The position numbers and the translations under genes were made by a program. This document shows positions 1 to 6,982 of a DNA stretch of 64,000 bases, one piece after another. This stretch comes from a virus, in IMG/VR virus record IMGVR_UViG_3300031758_000040, positions 16,464-80,463 of that record, one strand, 5' to 3'. Under the pieces are notes generated by a model. The model saw only the letters and a list, made by a program, of their open reading frames with translations, was not told where the DNA came from and ran no database searches. The number at the start of each line of letters is the position of its first letter. Position 1 is the first letter of the stretch.

Positions 1-133
1 CGACAGAGTTTGATTGATCAGAACTACCTGAGTGTACTCCACATAATGGGCAGACGCTTGGCTTGGGCTTTTTCCTTATTCCTAGGGCCTTTTCATACAT
101 GGCGACCTCTTCAGAAAGGGTGTACTTTCGCAT
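1..133 (-). CDS. Hypothetical protein, C-terminal part off window
   Basis: An ATG at 133 opens a frame that runs off the left end of the window, giving 44 visible residues. A CPLC motif could be half of a zinc site. The start follows the stop of the preceding small gene by four bases, so it is the last visible member of the minus-strand late operon starting near 2417. Function unknown. Confidence 0.6.
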   Translation of the reverse strand, partial: MRKYTLSEEVAMYEKALGIRKKPKPSVCPLCGVHSGSSDQSNSV

Positions 134-137
134 TACC

Positions 138-248
138 CTACTTGGTAGACTTTTCTAGTTTCGAGATGGCCTCTCGATTCTTCTCTATTAGAGAAAGGTG
201 CTTCTTAAGATTACGACGGTTTCTGGGTTTGGTCTCGTGTTTCTTCAT
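138..248 (-). CDS. Small basic hypothetical protein (36 aa)
   Basis: A short, Lys/Arg-rich frame begins 11 bases after the stop of the 260-1246 gene and ends just before the next ATG. The tight packing within the minus-strand operon is the main reason to accept it. No recognisable domain. Confidence 0.5.
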   Translation of the reverse strand: MKKHETKPRNRRNLKKHLSLIEKNREAISKLEKSTK

Positions 249-259
249 GGCGTGGGTTT

Positions 260-1246
260 TTATCTCTTGTTCTTCATGAACTGATTGAAGTTCCAAACGA
301 CTGATTCGTTTGCAAGCTTTCCTTGAAGCTTTTCTTTCTTCTTCTCAAGACGATCTACCTTTTTCTCTGCTCTTTTTTCCTGGCGAAGATCCTTGACCTC
401 CTGTTTTAGGGAGGATACTTTGTCCTTGGCACTAGGAGCAGCGGCTTTAGTTGCCGTAGTAGTTGAAGCAGTTCCAGTCTGAGCAGCCTCCTTAAAGTTC
501 TGTTTAAGGTAGGTGGTCAAGTCATTCGCTGTGGTGAAAGACTTTGATGAGATCATGTCAGATAGGCTCTTTATGTATGCCTTGATTCCCTCAGCAGTTG
601 TCGCAGCTGACTTTGCAACTCCCAACTTTGCAGATAACTGGTCAGCTATCTTTCTCAGGTCGTCCACTGATGTGATCGATTCGCTCTGGGTCGCCACTGT
701 CGATGCGATAGTCTTTAGAGAATTAAGGCTTGTTGCGTCCACCGCACTGATGTTTGAGATGATCGTTGCGGGCTCGACCTTGGCTGCCTCTGCCTTCTTC
801 CCAGTTACAGTGACTTCCGGTCCAGTTGTGGATCCCTTGACAGGTTCCTCAAAGGTCGCATTTGCCTTGATGAAATCGATGGAAGGTTTTTCCTTAGCCT
901 CGATAAAATCCTTGTCGTCCTTGCCCTTATAATAGTACTTGCCTCCCTCCATCTTAAACTCGTAGTTCGGGTCCTTGGACTTGCCGATCACCGCGCCGGT
1001 TGCTGTAGCGGGAGTTGTTGTAGTAGACGGTGTAGCTGAGAAAGTCACTTGGTCCTTGATTGCCTTGATGGCAGTGTCCTTTACTGCAGGGGTCCAGTTA
1101 GCGTCCCCAGGTTTCTTAAAGAAGTACTTGTCTCCCTCCTTTTTGTATTCGTATGTATCCTTAGGATTCTTGGTGTTCTTTCCCGTCTGGGCCTCGTCAG
1201 CCTCGTTAAGTCGTAACCAATACTTGTTAAAGTCTATGTAACTCAT
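260..1246 (-). CDS. Tagged internal/structural protein with coiled-coil C-terminus (paralogue 1)
   Basis: A 328-residue protein. The N-terminus (FNKYWLRLNE) ends in LNE, which fits the T4 prohead-protease consensus (I/L)-x-E. A YEYKKEGDKYFFKKPGD-type segment appears twice (about residues 32 and 95). A Thr/Ala-rich linker and a basic, probably coiled-coil tail (about 270-310) follow, and the last residues (WNFNQFMKNKR) echo the tag motif. It is paralogous to the 1608-2417 product at both ends. It shares the minus-strand operon and late promoter near 2440. Inference: packaged capsid protein; no enzymatic domain recognised. Confidence 0.9.
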   Translation of the reverse strand: MSYIDFNKYWLRLNEADEAQTGKNTKNPKDTYEYKKEGDKYFFKKPGDANWTPAVKDTAIKAIKDQVTFSATPSTTTTPATATGAVIGKSKDPNYEFKMEGGKYYYKGKDDKDFIEAKEKPSIDFIKANATFEEPVKGSTTGPEVTVTGKKAEAAKVEPATIISNISAVDATSLNSLKTIASTVATQSESITSVDDLRKIADQLSAKLGVAKSAATTAEGIKAYIKSLSDMISSKSFTTANDLTTYLKQNFKEAAQTGTASTTTATKAAAPSAKDKVSSLKQEVKDLRQEKRAEKKVDRLEKKKEKLQGKLANESVVWNFNQFMKNKR

Positions 1247-1258
1247 CTCTTCCTGTTT

Positions 1259-1603
1259 TTAATCTTCTTCGCCCTCGACTCTTCCCCAGACGTCTCCGTA
1301 GGTCGGGTTGCGAGTGTATTCAAATTCCGAGCGTGCCTCGTACTTTAGGTCCTTAATATAGTCTTCCAAGTATTGGATCACCTGCTCTATTCGAGCGATT
1401 CTCTGCTTGGGACTCACCTTGCGACTTAACCTGTGCTCCTGTGAAAGATAGCCACGTTCGTTCCTGTCACTGGTCGCCTCTCGCTCATCATTACCGAAGA
1501 GCATCTCGTCCAGTTCTCGACGCAGGTTAGAAAGTTCCTTCTGACCTAGACCCATCTCCCTCTCATTGAGAAAACCGACATATGACTTTACTTGATTCTT
1601 CAT
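1259..1603 (-). CDS. Tagged hypothetical protein (MKNQVKSYVGFLNE)
   Basis: A 114-residue, charged, probably helical protein. Its first 14 residues are a clear copy of the recurrent tag (MK....KSF..FLNE type) with a candidate cleavage site after FLNE. It lies between the two paralogues at 260-1246 and 1608-2417 with short spacers, so it is probably co-transcribed. No domain recognised beyond the tag. Confidence 0.9.
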   Translation of the reverse strand: MKNQVKSYVGFLNEREMGLGQKELSNLRRELDEMLFGNDEREATSDRNERGYLSQEHRLSRKVSPKQRIARIEQVIQYLEDYIKDLKYEARSEFEYTRNPTYGDVWGRVEGEED

Positions 1604-1607
1604 CTTA

Positions 1608-2417
1608 TTAAAACTTATTTTTAAACTTAACGAACTGTGCGAAAGAGTACACGCTAGATTCAGAGGTCATCTTGCCCTCAAGTCGTTCTTTTCTCTTCTC
1701 AAGCCTTTCTAACTTCTTCTCTACTCGAGCGTCCTTTCTAGCGGACCTTAGTTCTTCTTTGGCGGCCTGTATCTCCTTTTTCAACTGATCTACCTCCTGT
1801 TTGGGAGTAGTAGGTGTAGTCGCCGTAGTAGTCGCAGTGGAGTCAGGTGTCGTAGTAACAGCGGCAGTTGTCGTCGCAGTCGTTGAGGTAGTCATGGTGG
1901 CTGCTCCCTTCCAGAAAGGATTGTCTAACACGCCAGCGGGTTTTGCTGCCGGGTCAAAGTCAAAGCCCGTCGAAAAGTTAGGGTCATCTTCCTGTGAGTA
2001 GTTGAACATCGTCTTGCCCATCACGTCCTCAGAGTACCTCAGCTTTCCCTTGTCGTCAAGGAAATAGTTATTGTATTGGTCTACCATCGCGAAAGGATAC
2101 TCAGAGATGAGCACCTTTACCCACTCAGGTCGAGTGACTGCCAGCCTGTTCTTAGCGACATCGCCGGTAAGAAACTCCTCAGTTGGGGTAACATCAGCCG
2201 CCTTAAACTCTATCTGGCTCTCGATGGAACTGATCATTCCAGAGTCTGTCACCTGGATCCAGTTCTCGCTTCCCTTCTTGCGAGTATAATAGGCCCAACT
2301 ACCCTCCGCTCCCTCTCTCTTGTACTCGTAGGGGTCGGTCGGGTTCACCGTGTTCGTACCAGTCTCCTCGGCCTCATTGAGACCGAACCAGTACCTATTA
2401 AAATCAGGATAGTCCAT
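1608..2417 (-). CDS. Tagged internal/structural protein with coiled-coil C-terminus (paralogue 2)
   Basis: A 269-residue paralogue of the 260-1246 product: same FNRYWFGLNE start, same PYEYKREG segment, a Thr/Ala low-complexity linker (about 174-205), a KKEIQ..RKER basic coiled coil and an ending (YSFAQFVKFKNKF) that again resembles the tag. First gene of the operon behind the late promoter at 2439-2447. Probable packaged capsid component; function otherwise unknown. Confidence 0.9.
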   Translation of the reverse strand: MDYPDFNRYWFGLNEAEETGTNTVNPTDPYEYKREGAEGSWAYYTRKKGSENWIQVTDSGMISSIESQIEFKAADVTPTEEFLTGDVAKNRLAVTRPEWVKVLISEYPFAMVDQYNNYFLDDKGKLRYSEDVMGKTMFNYSQEDDPNFSTGFDFDPAAKPAGVLDNPFWKGAATMTTSTTATTTAAVTTTPDSTATTTATTPTTPKQEVDQLKKEIQAAKEELRSARKDARVEKKLERLEKRKERLEGKMTSESSVYSFAQFVKFKNKF

Positions 2418-2438
2418 TTTCTGTGATCTTATTTTTTT

Positions 2439-2447
2439 TTATTTATC
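2439..2447 (-). promoter_or_regulatory. Late promoter GATAAATAA
   Basis: GATAAATAA on the minus strand about 30 bases upstream of the 2417 start. A CTGTGAT/ATCACAG inverted repeat flanks the A/T tract. Confidence 0.65.
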
Positions 2448-2481
2448 ACAGAGGAAATGAGTAATCGCCCAGTAGAGAGGA

Positions 2482-2700
2482 TCAGAGATCGCAGAGCCTA
2501 AAGAACTCTTCATAGTCGAACTGGATCCCGTCCCGCCTAAAGTCTTTGACCTGCTTCTCCGCAAGCTCCCTCCTGTTCCCCAGGTCCCGGACTCCTCTCA
2601 GGATCTCAGCAATGCCCTCCACCATGGGTATCTCTTCCTGGGGATCAAGGCTTGAGATGGGTCTTGAGATCTCCGAAAAACGCTTAAAGCTTGGAATCAT
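2482..2700 (-). CDS. Hypothetical protein with degenerate tag (MIPSFKRFSE)
   Basis: A 72-residue, acidic/helical protein. The first ten residues (MIPSFKRFSE) resemble the recurrent tag, but no clear (I/L)-x-E cleavage site follows. It has its own late promoter immediately upstream. Function unknown. Confidence 0.8.
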   Translation of the reverse strand: MIPSFKRFSEISRPISSLDPQEEIPMVEGIAEILRGVRDLGNRRELAEKQVKDFRRDGIQFDYEEFFRLCDL

Positions 2701-2711
2701 GGTGCACTTTT

Positions 2712-2724
2712 CTTATTATTTATC
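2712..2724 (-). promoter_or_regulatory. Late promoter GATAAATAATAAG
   Basis: Minus-strand GATAAATAATAAG ending 12 bases before the ATG at 2700. It sits exactly in the gap after the 2725-3258 stop codon. Confidence 0.65.
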
Positions 2725-3258
2725 TTAATAAGAGAGCTCGACAGTTGCCCAGAGCAGCGAGTGCATGTACTGTTCCCAGTCGTCGTGCACGTCGTAGAAT
2801 TCGTCAGTGAGCCGGAGCCACACTTTCTCCGAGAGAGACCACTCGCGACCACCATCTCGGATCGTGTTCCAGTCGGGACCCCACACGTCACGGTCACCCC
2901 AATAGAAGTGCACCCGTGCCCCACTAGAGAGCACCAGGTCCAGGTCAAATCCTTCCTCTTCAAGCTTGCCGGTTGCCATGATTATCCGTTCTCCCTTGCG
3001 ACCCTGCCAGTCCAGCAGCCACTCCTTGGCGGGATCTAGCTGATCGTCGTCCAGGTATTCATCAGGGGTTATGTCAAAAAGGATATCGCCGGGTTCTAAA
3101 AGCTCTAAGGGATCGCGGCCCTCCTCCTTGGCCATGGTGACCAGGTCCTGCAAGTATTCATCGTGACCTATGAGGCCCAGCTCCCTAAGCCGCTTGAGCT
3201 TGGTCAGGAACTCTGGCTGCTCGTTCTCGTTGATGAATTGAGTAAATGACTTTATCAT
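2725..3258 (-). CDS. Tagged hypothetical protein (MIKSFTQFINE)
   Basis: A 177-residue acidic protein that opens with one of the best tag copies (MIKSFTQFINE, candidate cut after FINE). Residues 18-40 (LKRLRELGLIGHDEYLQDL) resemble the equivalent segment of the 31117-31692 product, suggesting a distant paralogy. It follows the 3262-3831 gene by three bases and is therefore probably translated from the same late transcript. Confidence 0.9.
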   Translation of the reverse strand: MIKSFTQFINENEQPEFLTKLKRLRELGLIGHDEYLQDLVTMAKEEGRDPLELLEPGDILFDITPDEYLDDDQLDPAKEWLLDWQGRKGERIIMATGKLEEEGFDLDLVLSSGARVHFYWGDRDVWGPDWNTIRDGGREWSLSEKVWLRLTDEFYDVHDDWEQYMHSLLWATVELSY

Positions 3259-3261
3259 GGC

Positions 3262-3831
3262 CTAGCCGTAGAAATTAAAAATGGTTGAGTCCTGATCCCA
3301 GTCGTGGTAAGTCTGGTGCTGATAAGGATCTGAGTTTACTCTAATCTTAGTCAAGGTGCCGATCGTTGGAAAAACGGCAGTGACTCCGTTCATGAAGAAA
3401 TCCTCACTGTCGTCTTCCGGATAGTTTGGATTCTGTTGCTCATAGCTCCATACTTCTATCCACTGATCCGTGTCCTGGTCGTAAAGCTCTATGCTATAGG
3501 TACAGGACGTGTCATCGCCGTGAACGTGACCGTTAGCTGACCCTGAACTTATCGTGAGCTTGCTTACACCAGAGATGGGTGCAAATTCTTCGGTCTCCCA
3601 AAACTCAAAGGAACTATAATCGTCTCCTTCAGAGCCGAGCCCTTCGGGTGCGACCACTAGCCAGTCAACCGAGCCTACCAGAGTAAGAGGGCTCGATATG
3701 CTCCCGCCACCGACTCCTCCCTGAGACTGCATCTTGATTCTTACGGCCTGTTCAAATAGAGCATCCTGTTCCAGTCGAGCCCTAATTGCCTTTTGTTCGG
3801 AGGTCTCCTCTCCCCAGTTAATGAATGACAT
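3262..3831 (-). CDS. Virion surface/fibre-type protein with MSFINWG module
   Basis: A 189-residue protein whose first ~40 residues (MSFINWGEETSEQ, then RLEQDALFEQAVRIKMQSQG) are nearly identical to the N-termini of the products at 33449 and 44852. A glycine-rich hinge and a unique beta-rich C-terminal domain with His/Asp clusters follow. A conserved N-terminus with exchangeable C-termini is typical of modular tail or head decoration proteins (inference). Late promoter at 3841-3858. Confidence 0.9.
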   Translation of the reverse strand: MSFINWGEETSEQKAIRARLEQDALFEQAVRIKMQSQGGVGGGSISSPLTLVGSVDWLVVAPEGLGSEGDDYSSFEFWETEEFAPISGVSKLTISSGSANGHVHGDDTSCTYSIELYDQDTDQWIEVWSYEQQNPNYPEDDSEDFFMNGVTAVFPTIGTLTKIRVNSDPYQHQTYHDWDQDSTIFNFYG

Positions 3832-3840
3832 GTCTTAAAG

Positions 3841-3858
3841 TTATTTTAGTTATTTATT
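3841..3858 (-). promoter_or_regulatory. Late promoter AATAAATAACTAAAATAA
   Basis: Minus-strand AATAAATAACTAAAATAA, matching the element before 40996 and nearly those before 44852 and 58170. An upstream TGGTATTTT and an AATCCCCCAG block are shared with the promoter of the 4069-4344 gene. Confidence 0.75.
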
Positions 3859-3953
3859 AGAAAATACCATTAGAGAGAGCCCTTTTTTCTGGGGGATTTT
3901 TTCCAGGTGCAGAGGGGGACCTTTTACTAGGGGGAGAGAGCCCGTACACACAG

Positions 3954-3998
3954 AGAAAAAAGAAGGGTGCCCGAGACCCTTAAACTCAAGCACCCTAA
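3954..3998 (-). terminator. Terminator of the 4069-4344 gene
   Basis: Read on the minus strand, AGGGTGC and GCACCCT arms are followed by TCTTTTTT. The loop is long (about 19 bases). Confidence 0.55.
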
Positions 3999-4068
3999 TA
4001 AAATGAAAACGTAGATCTCAATGTCATTCGTAATCTACTTAGCTATGATACACAATCCTCGTGAAAGA

Positions 4069-4344
4069 TTAAAACTCGCCAAAATTATCCCTAAGCCAGG
4101 TGTTTATTTTCTCCCTAAGACACTTATCCACCTCTTCAAGGTTAGGAAAGGGTCTTGCATATATTCCAGGAAGCTGATTCCTTAGAAACTGAGAGTAGTC
4201 TTTGCCGTATGGTGTGTGTTCCCTACCCATCTTCTTTTGGGACTCAAGAGCGACTAGTAATTTCTGCCACGATCGGTCACAGATTTCCTGTATAGAATTG
4301 GACTCGTTAACCCATTGGCTAAAACCTTTTACTCTATTCTTCAT
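4069..4344 (-). CDS. Tagged hypothetical protein (MKNRVKGFSQWVNE)
   Basis: A 91-residue protein beginning with a textbook tag, MKNRVKGFSQWVNE, and candidate cut after VNE. The remainder is charged and helical without a recognised fold. It is a single-gene late unit with TATAAATAATAAT upstream and a terminator at its 3' side. Confidence 0.9.
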   Translation of the reverse strand: MKNRVKGFSQWVNESNSIQEICDRSWQKLLVALESQKKMGREHTPYGKDYSQFLRNQLPGIYARPFPNLEEVDKCLREKINTWLRDNFGEF

Positions 4345-4355
4345 GATCGTAATTT

Positions 4356-4369
4356 ATTATTATTTATAT
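4356..4369 (-). promoter_or_regulatory. Late promoter TATAAATAATAAT
   Basis: Minus-strand perfect T4-like TATAAATA, 12-17 bases upstream of the ATG at 4344, preceded by TGGTATTTT. Confidence 0.75.
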
Positions 4370-4948
4370 AAAATACCAGGAGGATGCTTAAACTTTCCTG
4401 GGGGATTTTTTTCTAGAGAAGAGGGAGGTTTTTTCTGGAGGAGTACTATATAGAATCTACCCGCACGTATACACGGGGAGAGACACTGGGAAAGGCTGGG
4501 AGAGAGCACCTAGGCCATGGGGGAGTTTCGGGCCCCGGAGAGGGGACCGGTTTTCCAGGCCAGGTGAGCCTATAGTCACAAAATTTAACTTGATTTTGCT
4601 AGCTAGTCTATCTAGCCATATCTAGCCTATCCAGCAGGCGCTCGGCCAGGCGCTCCAGGGGGCCTCCAGGGGCAGTTTTTTAGCTCCAGGGGCTAGTCTG
4701 GGGCCAGCCACTTGGGCTGACCTGTACCAGGCGTTCGTTTTACTGCTCCTGGCAGGCTTTTAGTTAAGAAAAAAGAGTCTCTTGAATGGCCAGCTTTCAC
4801 TAGGCTAGGAAATGTCTGTAGAAAAGAGTCTCCCAACCACTAGAAGACCTGTCTTGCAAGAAGAAGACCTGTCTTAAAGCGTCTCCCGACGGCTGGAGTC
4901 CAGTGTTTTCGCCAAGCTAGGCTGTGCTAAAGAGTCTCCTGGAACAAG
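4370..4948. other. Gene-free GC-rich region with CCAGG, CTAGCC and GTCTCCC repeats
   Basis: About 580 bases without a convincing ORF. From about 4440 to 4760 it is clearly richer in G and C than its surroundings, with many CCAGG/CCAGGGG and CTAGC/CTAGTC words. From 4785 four GTCTC-type boxes follow. AAGACCTGTCTT, a near-palindrome, occurs twice around 4844-4876. It could be a replication origin, a structured RNA or a regulatory hub; the sequence alone does not decide. Confidence 0.5.
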
Positions 4949-4949
4949 A

Positions 4950-4974
4950 ACCTTTTTCGGAGACTGGATATAAT
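4950..4974 (+). promoter_or_regulatory. TATAAT-type promoter for the 2OG oxygenase
   Basis: AACCTTTTTCGGAGAC then TATAAT (4969-4974), seven bases before the ATG. The upstream block recurs near 6800 and 10114. Confidence 0.5.
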
Positions 4975-4980
4975 AGCATC

Positions 4981-5571
4981 ATGGAATTCGACGTGGAACT
5001 AACGCTACCGGTTGGGGTGGCAAGAGAGATAGTCAGGCTCGTGGAAGAGGACGGGCCGAAGTTTAAGAGGAGACGCTTTACTGAGCAGGATCTTGCCAAG
5101 AGGTCAAGTGCCGAGATCCAGTCATGGTCAGCTCGACGACTCTGCGTGCTGGATGCAAGCGACTCTGGTCTGGGCAGCACGGTTGCCGAGTTCGCGGTCG
5201 AGTGCTTTGCTAAGCTAGGCTTGAGCTGGTCTCAGGAAAGGGTGTTTGGTAACTTCATAGGGGTACAGTATCCTGGAGCTTGGGTACAGGCGCATACTGA
5301 TCCCGTCAGTGATTTGGGTTGGTGGCACCTAAGGCTTAACTTTCTGGTGCAGAAGCCCGACGCTGGAGGTGAGGTCAGGCTTGGAGACTTTGTGATCGAG
5401 CCTGAGGAGGGAGCATGGTGGCTTAACTTTGCTTCGAGTCGGGTGCATGCCTGCTCTCCAGTCTTGGGAGATCGGGCAAGAGTCATCCTTAGCTTGGGCA
5501 CCTACGTGGAACCGGAGGTTGGGGCTCGCCTGCTCCGGGATTACGAGTCTGTGCTGAGCGGCTCCATGTGA
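4981..5571 (+). CDS. 2-oxoglutarate/Fe(II)-dependent oxygenase-like protein
   Basis: A 196-residue double-stranded beta-helix candidate. The iron triad is visible as H105-x-D107 (QAHTDP) and H156 (SRVHACSP), and R165/R167 (DRARVILSLG) is positioned to bind 2-oxoglutarate. No signal peptide, so cytoplasmic. Such phage enzymes hydroxylate nucleic-acid bases or proteins; the substrate cannot be read here. The ATG at 4981 is preferred over a GTG at 4924 because the TATAAT box falls between them. Confidence 0.85.
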   Translation: MEFDVELTLPVGVAREIVRLVEEDGPKFKRRRFTEQDLAKRSSAEIQSWSARRLCVLDASDSGLGSTVAEFAVECFAKLGLSWSQERVFGNFIGVQYPGAWVQAHTDPVSDLGWWHLRLNFLVQKPDAGGEVRLGDFVIEPEEGAWWLNFASSRVHACSPVLGDRARVILSLGTYVEPEVGARLLRDYESVLSGSM

Positions 5572-5592
5572 GAAGATAGTCTGTCTTAAGGA

Positions 5593-5640
5593 GTCTCCCA
5601 AGTTCTTATTGTCACCTGTAGCGGGAAATGGTTATATTAG
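5593..5640 (+). promoter_or_regulatory. Early-type promoter without leader or gene
   Basis: GTCTCCC 5593, TTG 5609, TATATTAG 5633. It would transcribe antisense to the 5637-5864 gene. Confidence 0.5.
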
Positions 5641-5864
5641 AATCTTCGCATGTCAGCAACGTGTCCGTAATAGTCTTTTGCTATGCGATTGACTATTCTC
5701 ATGAATTCGTCCTCGCTCATCATGTCGTCAGACTCGTCAGAATTGATCAGTGCCAAGAGACCGCTTTCTATTTTCTTTTGAGCTGTGCTGTCAACTCCTT
5801 GTCGTCGTGACTCGTTTACTTCTTCCTTAATAAAGCTGTTGAAGTTTCTGACTCTATTTTTCAT
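5637..5864 (-). CDS. Tagged hypothetical protein (MKNRVRNFNSFIKE)
   Basis: A 75-residue protein with the N-terminal tag MKNRVRNFNSFIKE (IKE fits the cleavage consensus), followed by a short acidic helical body. It has its own late promoter and lies opposite the early genes. Function unknown; probably packaged. Confidence 0.85.
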   Translation of the reverse strand: MKNRVRNFNSFIKEEVNESRRQGVDSTAQKKIESGLLALINSDESDDMMSEDEFMRIVNRIAKDYYGHVADMRRF

Positions 5865-5877
5865 GGTTAACCTTTTT

Positions 5878-5888
5878 GGTTATTTATC
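5878..5888 (-). promoter_or_regulatory. Late promoter GATAAATAACC
   Basis: Minus-strand GATAAATAACC, 14 bases upstream of the ATG at 5864. Confidence 0.65.
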
Positions 5889-5904
5889 CTAGTCTTAGAC
5901 AAGA

Positions 5905-5952
5905 GTCTCTCGGCTTTGGATTGTCACCGGTCAGGAAGATTGGTTATATTAG
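5905..5952 (+). promoter_or_regulatory. Early-type promoter without an evident gene
   Basis: GTCTCT 5905, TTG 5921, TATATTAG 5945. No ORF follows before the next promoter at 6010, so any product would be a very short RNA. Confidence 0.45.
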
Positions 5953-6009
5953 AATCAGGCTTCGCTCGGGGGAGGGTGAGCCAGAAACTTAGGCTAAAAT
6001 AAAGAAGTA

Positions 6010-6057
6010 CTCTCCCGAATCCTTATTGTCCAGGTTGGCGGATAATGGTTATATTTA
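6010..6057 (+). promoter_or_regulatory. Early promoter for 6082
   Basis: CTCTCCC 6010, TTG 6026, TATATTTA 6050, then the TAACTTAAAA leader. Box-to--7 distance 40. Confidence 0.8.
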
Positions 6058-6081
6058 ACCATAACTTAAAAGCTAAAAGAG

Positions 6082-6243
6082 ATGAAAGGAACAATTGTGT
6101 TTATCGTGTCAGTGATTGGAATGGTGCTCCTAGCGGGAGGCAATGACTGGGGAATGGTTGGAATCTTTCCAGCGTTGTGGTACCTGTTGAAGGAGGACTT
6201 TAGAGAAGTAGATGCTAAGAAGGGCGGGTCTCCTAGGTTTTAA
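6082..6243 (+). CDS. Small membrane protein (53 aa)
   Basis: An ATG directly after the early leader opens a 53-residue frame with one strong hydrophobic segment (about residues 4-20), a second weaker one (25-36) and a charged C-terminus. The 3' end of the gene contains the GTCTCC box of the next promoter and its stop codon is part of that promoter. Probably an inner-membrane early protein of unknown role. Confidence 0.75.
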   Translation: MKGTIVFIVSVIGMVLLAGGNDWGMVGIFPALWYLLKEDFREVDAKKGGSPRF

Positions 6244-6275
6244 TTGTCCAGATTGAAAAAAGATTATTATATTTA
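6228..6275 (+). promoter_or_regulatory. Early promoter for 6299, inside the preceding gene
   Basis: GTCTCC 6228, TTG 6244, TATATTTA 6268; distance 40. The box overlaps the last codons of the 6082-6243 gene. Confidence 0.8.
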
Positions 6276-6298
6276 CTTATAACTTAAAAACAAAAAGG

Positions 6299-6442
6299 AT
6301 GAAGACTTTAGAATTAGTGACTTTAAGAGCTTTACAGGTGGCAAGCTTTGTGTTGGGTACGATGGTGATAGTTGCAATAGGCTACGCTGCCTTTCAGATA
6401 GCGACAGGTAACGTGCACGGCACTGCAAGCTTCGAGTTCTAA
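6299..6442 (+). CDS. Small single-span membrane protein (47 aa)
   Basis: A 47-residue frame with one hydrophobic stretch (about residues 14-34) starting right after the early leader and ending before a strong terminator. Second in a run of three consecutive small membrane-protein cassettes; function unknown. Confidence 0.75.
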   Translation: MKTLELVTLRALQVASFVLGTMVIVAIGYAAFQIATGNVHGTASFEF

Positions 6443-6473
6443 GCAAGATACTCCGTTTATTGGTTAATCGGTG

Positions 6474-6502
6474 ACGGGTCCCAAAAGGACCCGTATTTTT
6501 TT
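6474..6502 (+). terminator. Intrinsic terminator after 6299-6442
   Basis: ACGGGTCC / GGACCCGT stem with a CAAAA loop and a run of T. Confidence 0.85.
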
Positions 6503-6529
6503 GTCCACTTGCCTGTGCCGATCGGATGG

Positions 6530-6577
6530 GTCTCCTGACTTTTAATTGTCAGGTTTGGAAAGAAATGATTATATTTA
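6530..6577 (+). promoter_or_regulatory. Early promoter for 6602
   Basis: GTCTCC 6530, TTG 6546, TATATTTA 6570; distance 40. CCTGAC/GTCAGG form an inverted repeat around the -33 region, as also at 8161. Confidence 0.85.
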
Positions 6578-6601
6578 TACTATAACTTAAAAACAAACAA
6601 G

Positions 6602-6736
6602 ATGAAAAAAAGATCAGCAATCGTTGAAACAGTGGCAGCAGCATGGATGGTAACAGTAATCGGCACGGCGTTCATAGGCTTAGCCATCGCGATCGTTAAC
6701 CTCATAATCGGCAACTACATCTACCCTTACTTCTAA
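6602..6736 (+). CDS. Small membrane protein (44 aa)
   Basis: A 44-residue protein that is almost entirely hydrophobic between residues 7 and 38, in a complete promoter-gene-terminator cassette. Likely a membrane-inserted early peptide; role unknown. Confidence 0.75.
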   Translation: MKKRSAIVETVAAAWMVTVIGTAFIGLAIAIVNLIIGNYIYPYF

Positions 6737-6766
6737 GGGGTAGAGCCCTTCCTGAATCCCAAACTA

Positions 6767-6796
6767 ACGGAGCTCCAAAGGCTCCGTATTTTTTTG
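6767..6796 (+). terminator. Intrinsic terminator after 6602-6736
   Basis: ACGGAGC / GCTCCGT stem, seven-base loop, then a T run. Confidence 0.85.
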
Positions 6797-6799
6797 TTA

Positions 6800-6905
6800 A
6801 AACCTTTTCCGGAGACGAGATATAAGAAGACATCTACAGGTCAAAGGTTGAGCTCGGAAAAAACTACCTCTTTTTCTGGACTCAGCCTTTTTCTTTGCTC
6901 TGTTA
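6800..6905 (+). ncRNA. Candidate short transcript from a TATAAG promoter
   Basis: AAACCTTTTCCGGAGACGAG precedes TATAAG (6821-6826), the same block as near 4950 and 10114. No ORF follows; GGTTGAG and CTCAGCC can pair and are followed by TTTTTC. It may be a small RNA of about 60-70 bases. Tentative. Confidence 0.3.
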
Positions 6906-6911
6906 TACAGG

Positions 6912-6959
6912 GTCTCCCCAATTTTAGTTTTCAAGTTTGAAAAATAATAGTTATATTTA
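6912..6959 (+). promoter_or_regulatory. Early promoter for 6983
   Basis: GTCTCCC 6912, degenerate -33, TATATTTA 6952; distance 40. Preceded by TGTTATACAGG, which recurs upstream of two other early boxes (near 7211 and 19005). Confidence 0.75.
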
Positions 6960-6982
6960 CTTATAACTTAAAAACAAACAAG

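Noticed and set aside
10-279. Plus-strand frame at the left edge
   Set aside because: Antisense to three small minus-strand genes that continue the late operon; no plus promoter.
4924-4980. GTG start adding 19 residues to the early 2OG oxygenase
   Set aside because: The extension contains a GTCTCC box and the TATAAT promoter; the ATG at 4981 fits better.
6530-6560. CCTGAC/GTCAGG inverted repeat as an operator or attenuator
   Set aside because: Present only at 6535 and 8161; other promoters of the series lack it, so it is probably a by-product of similar promoter copies.
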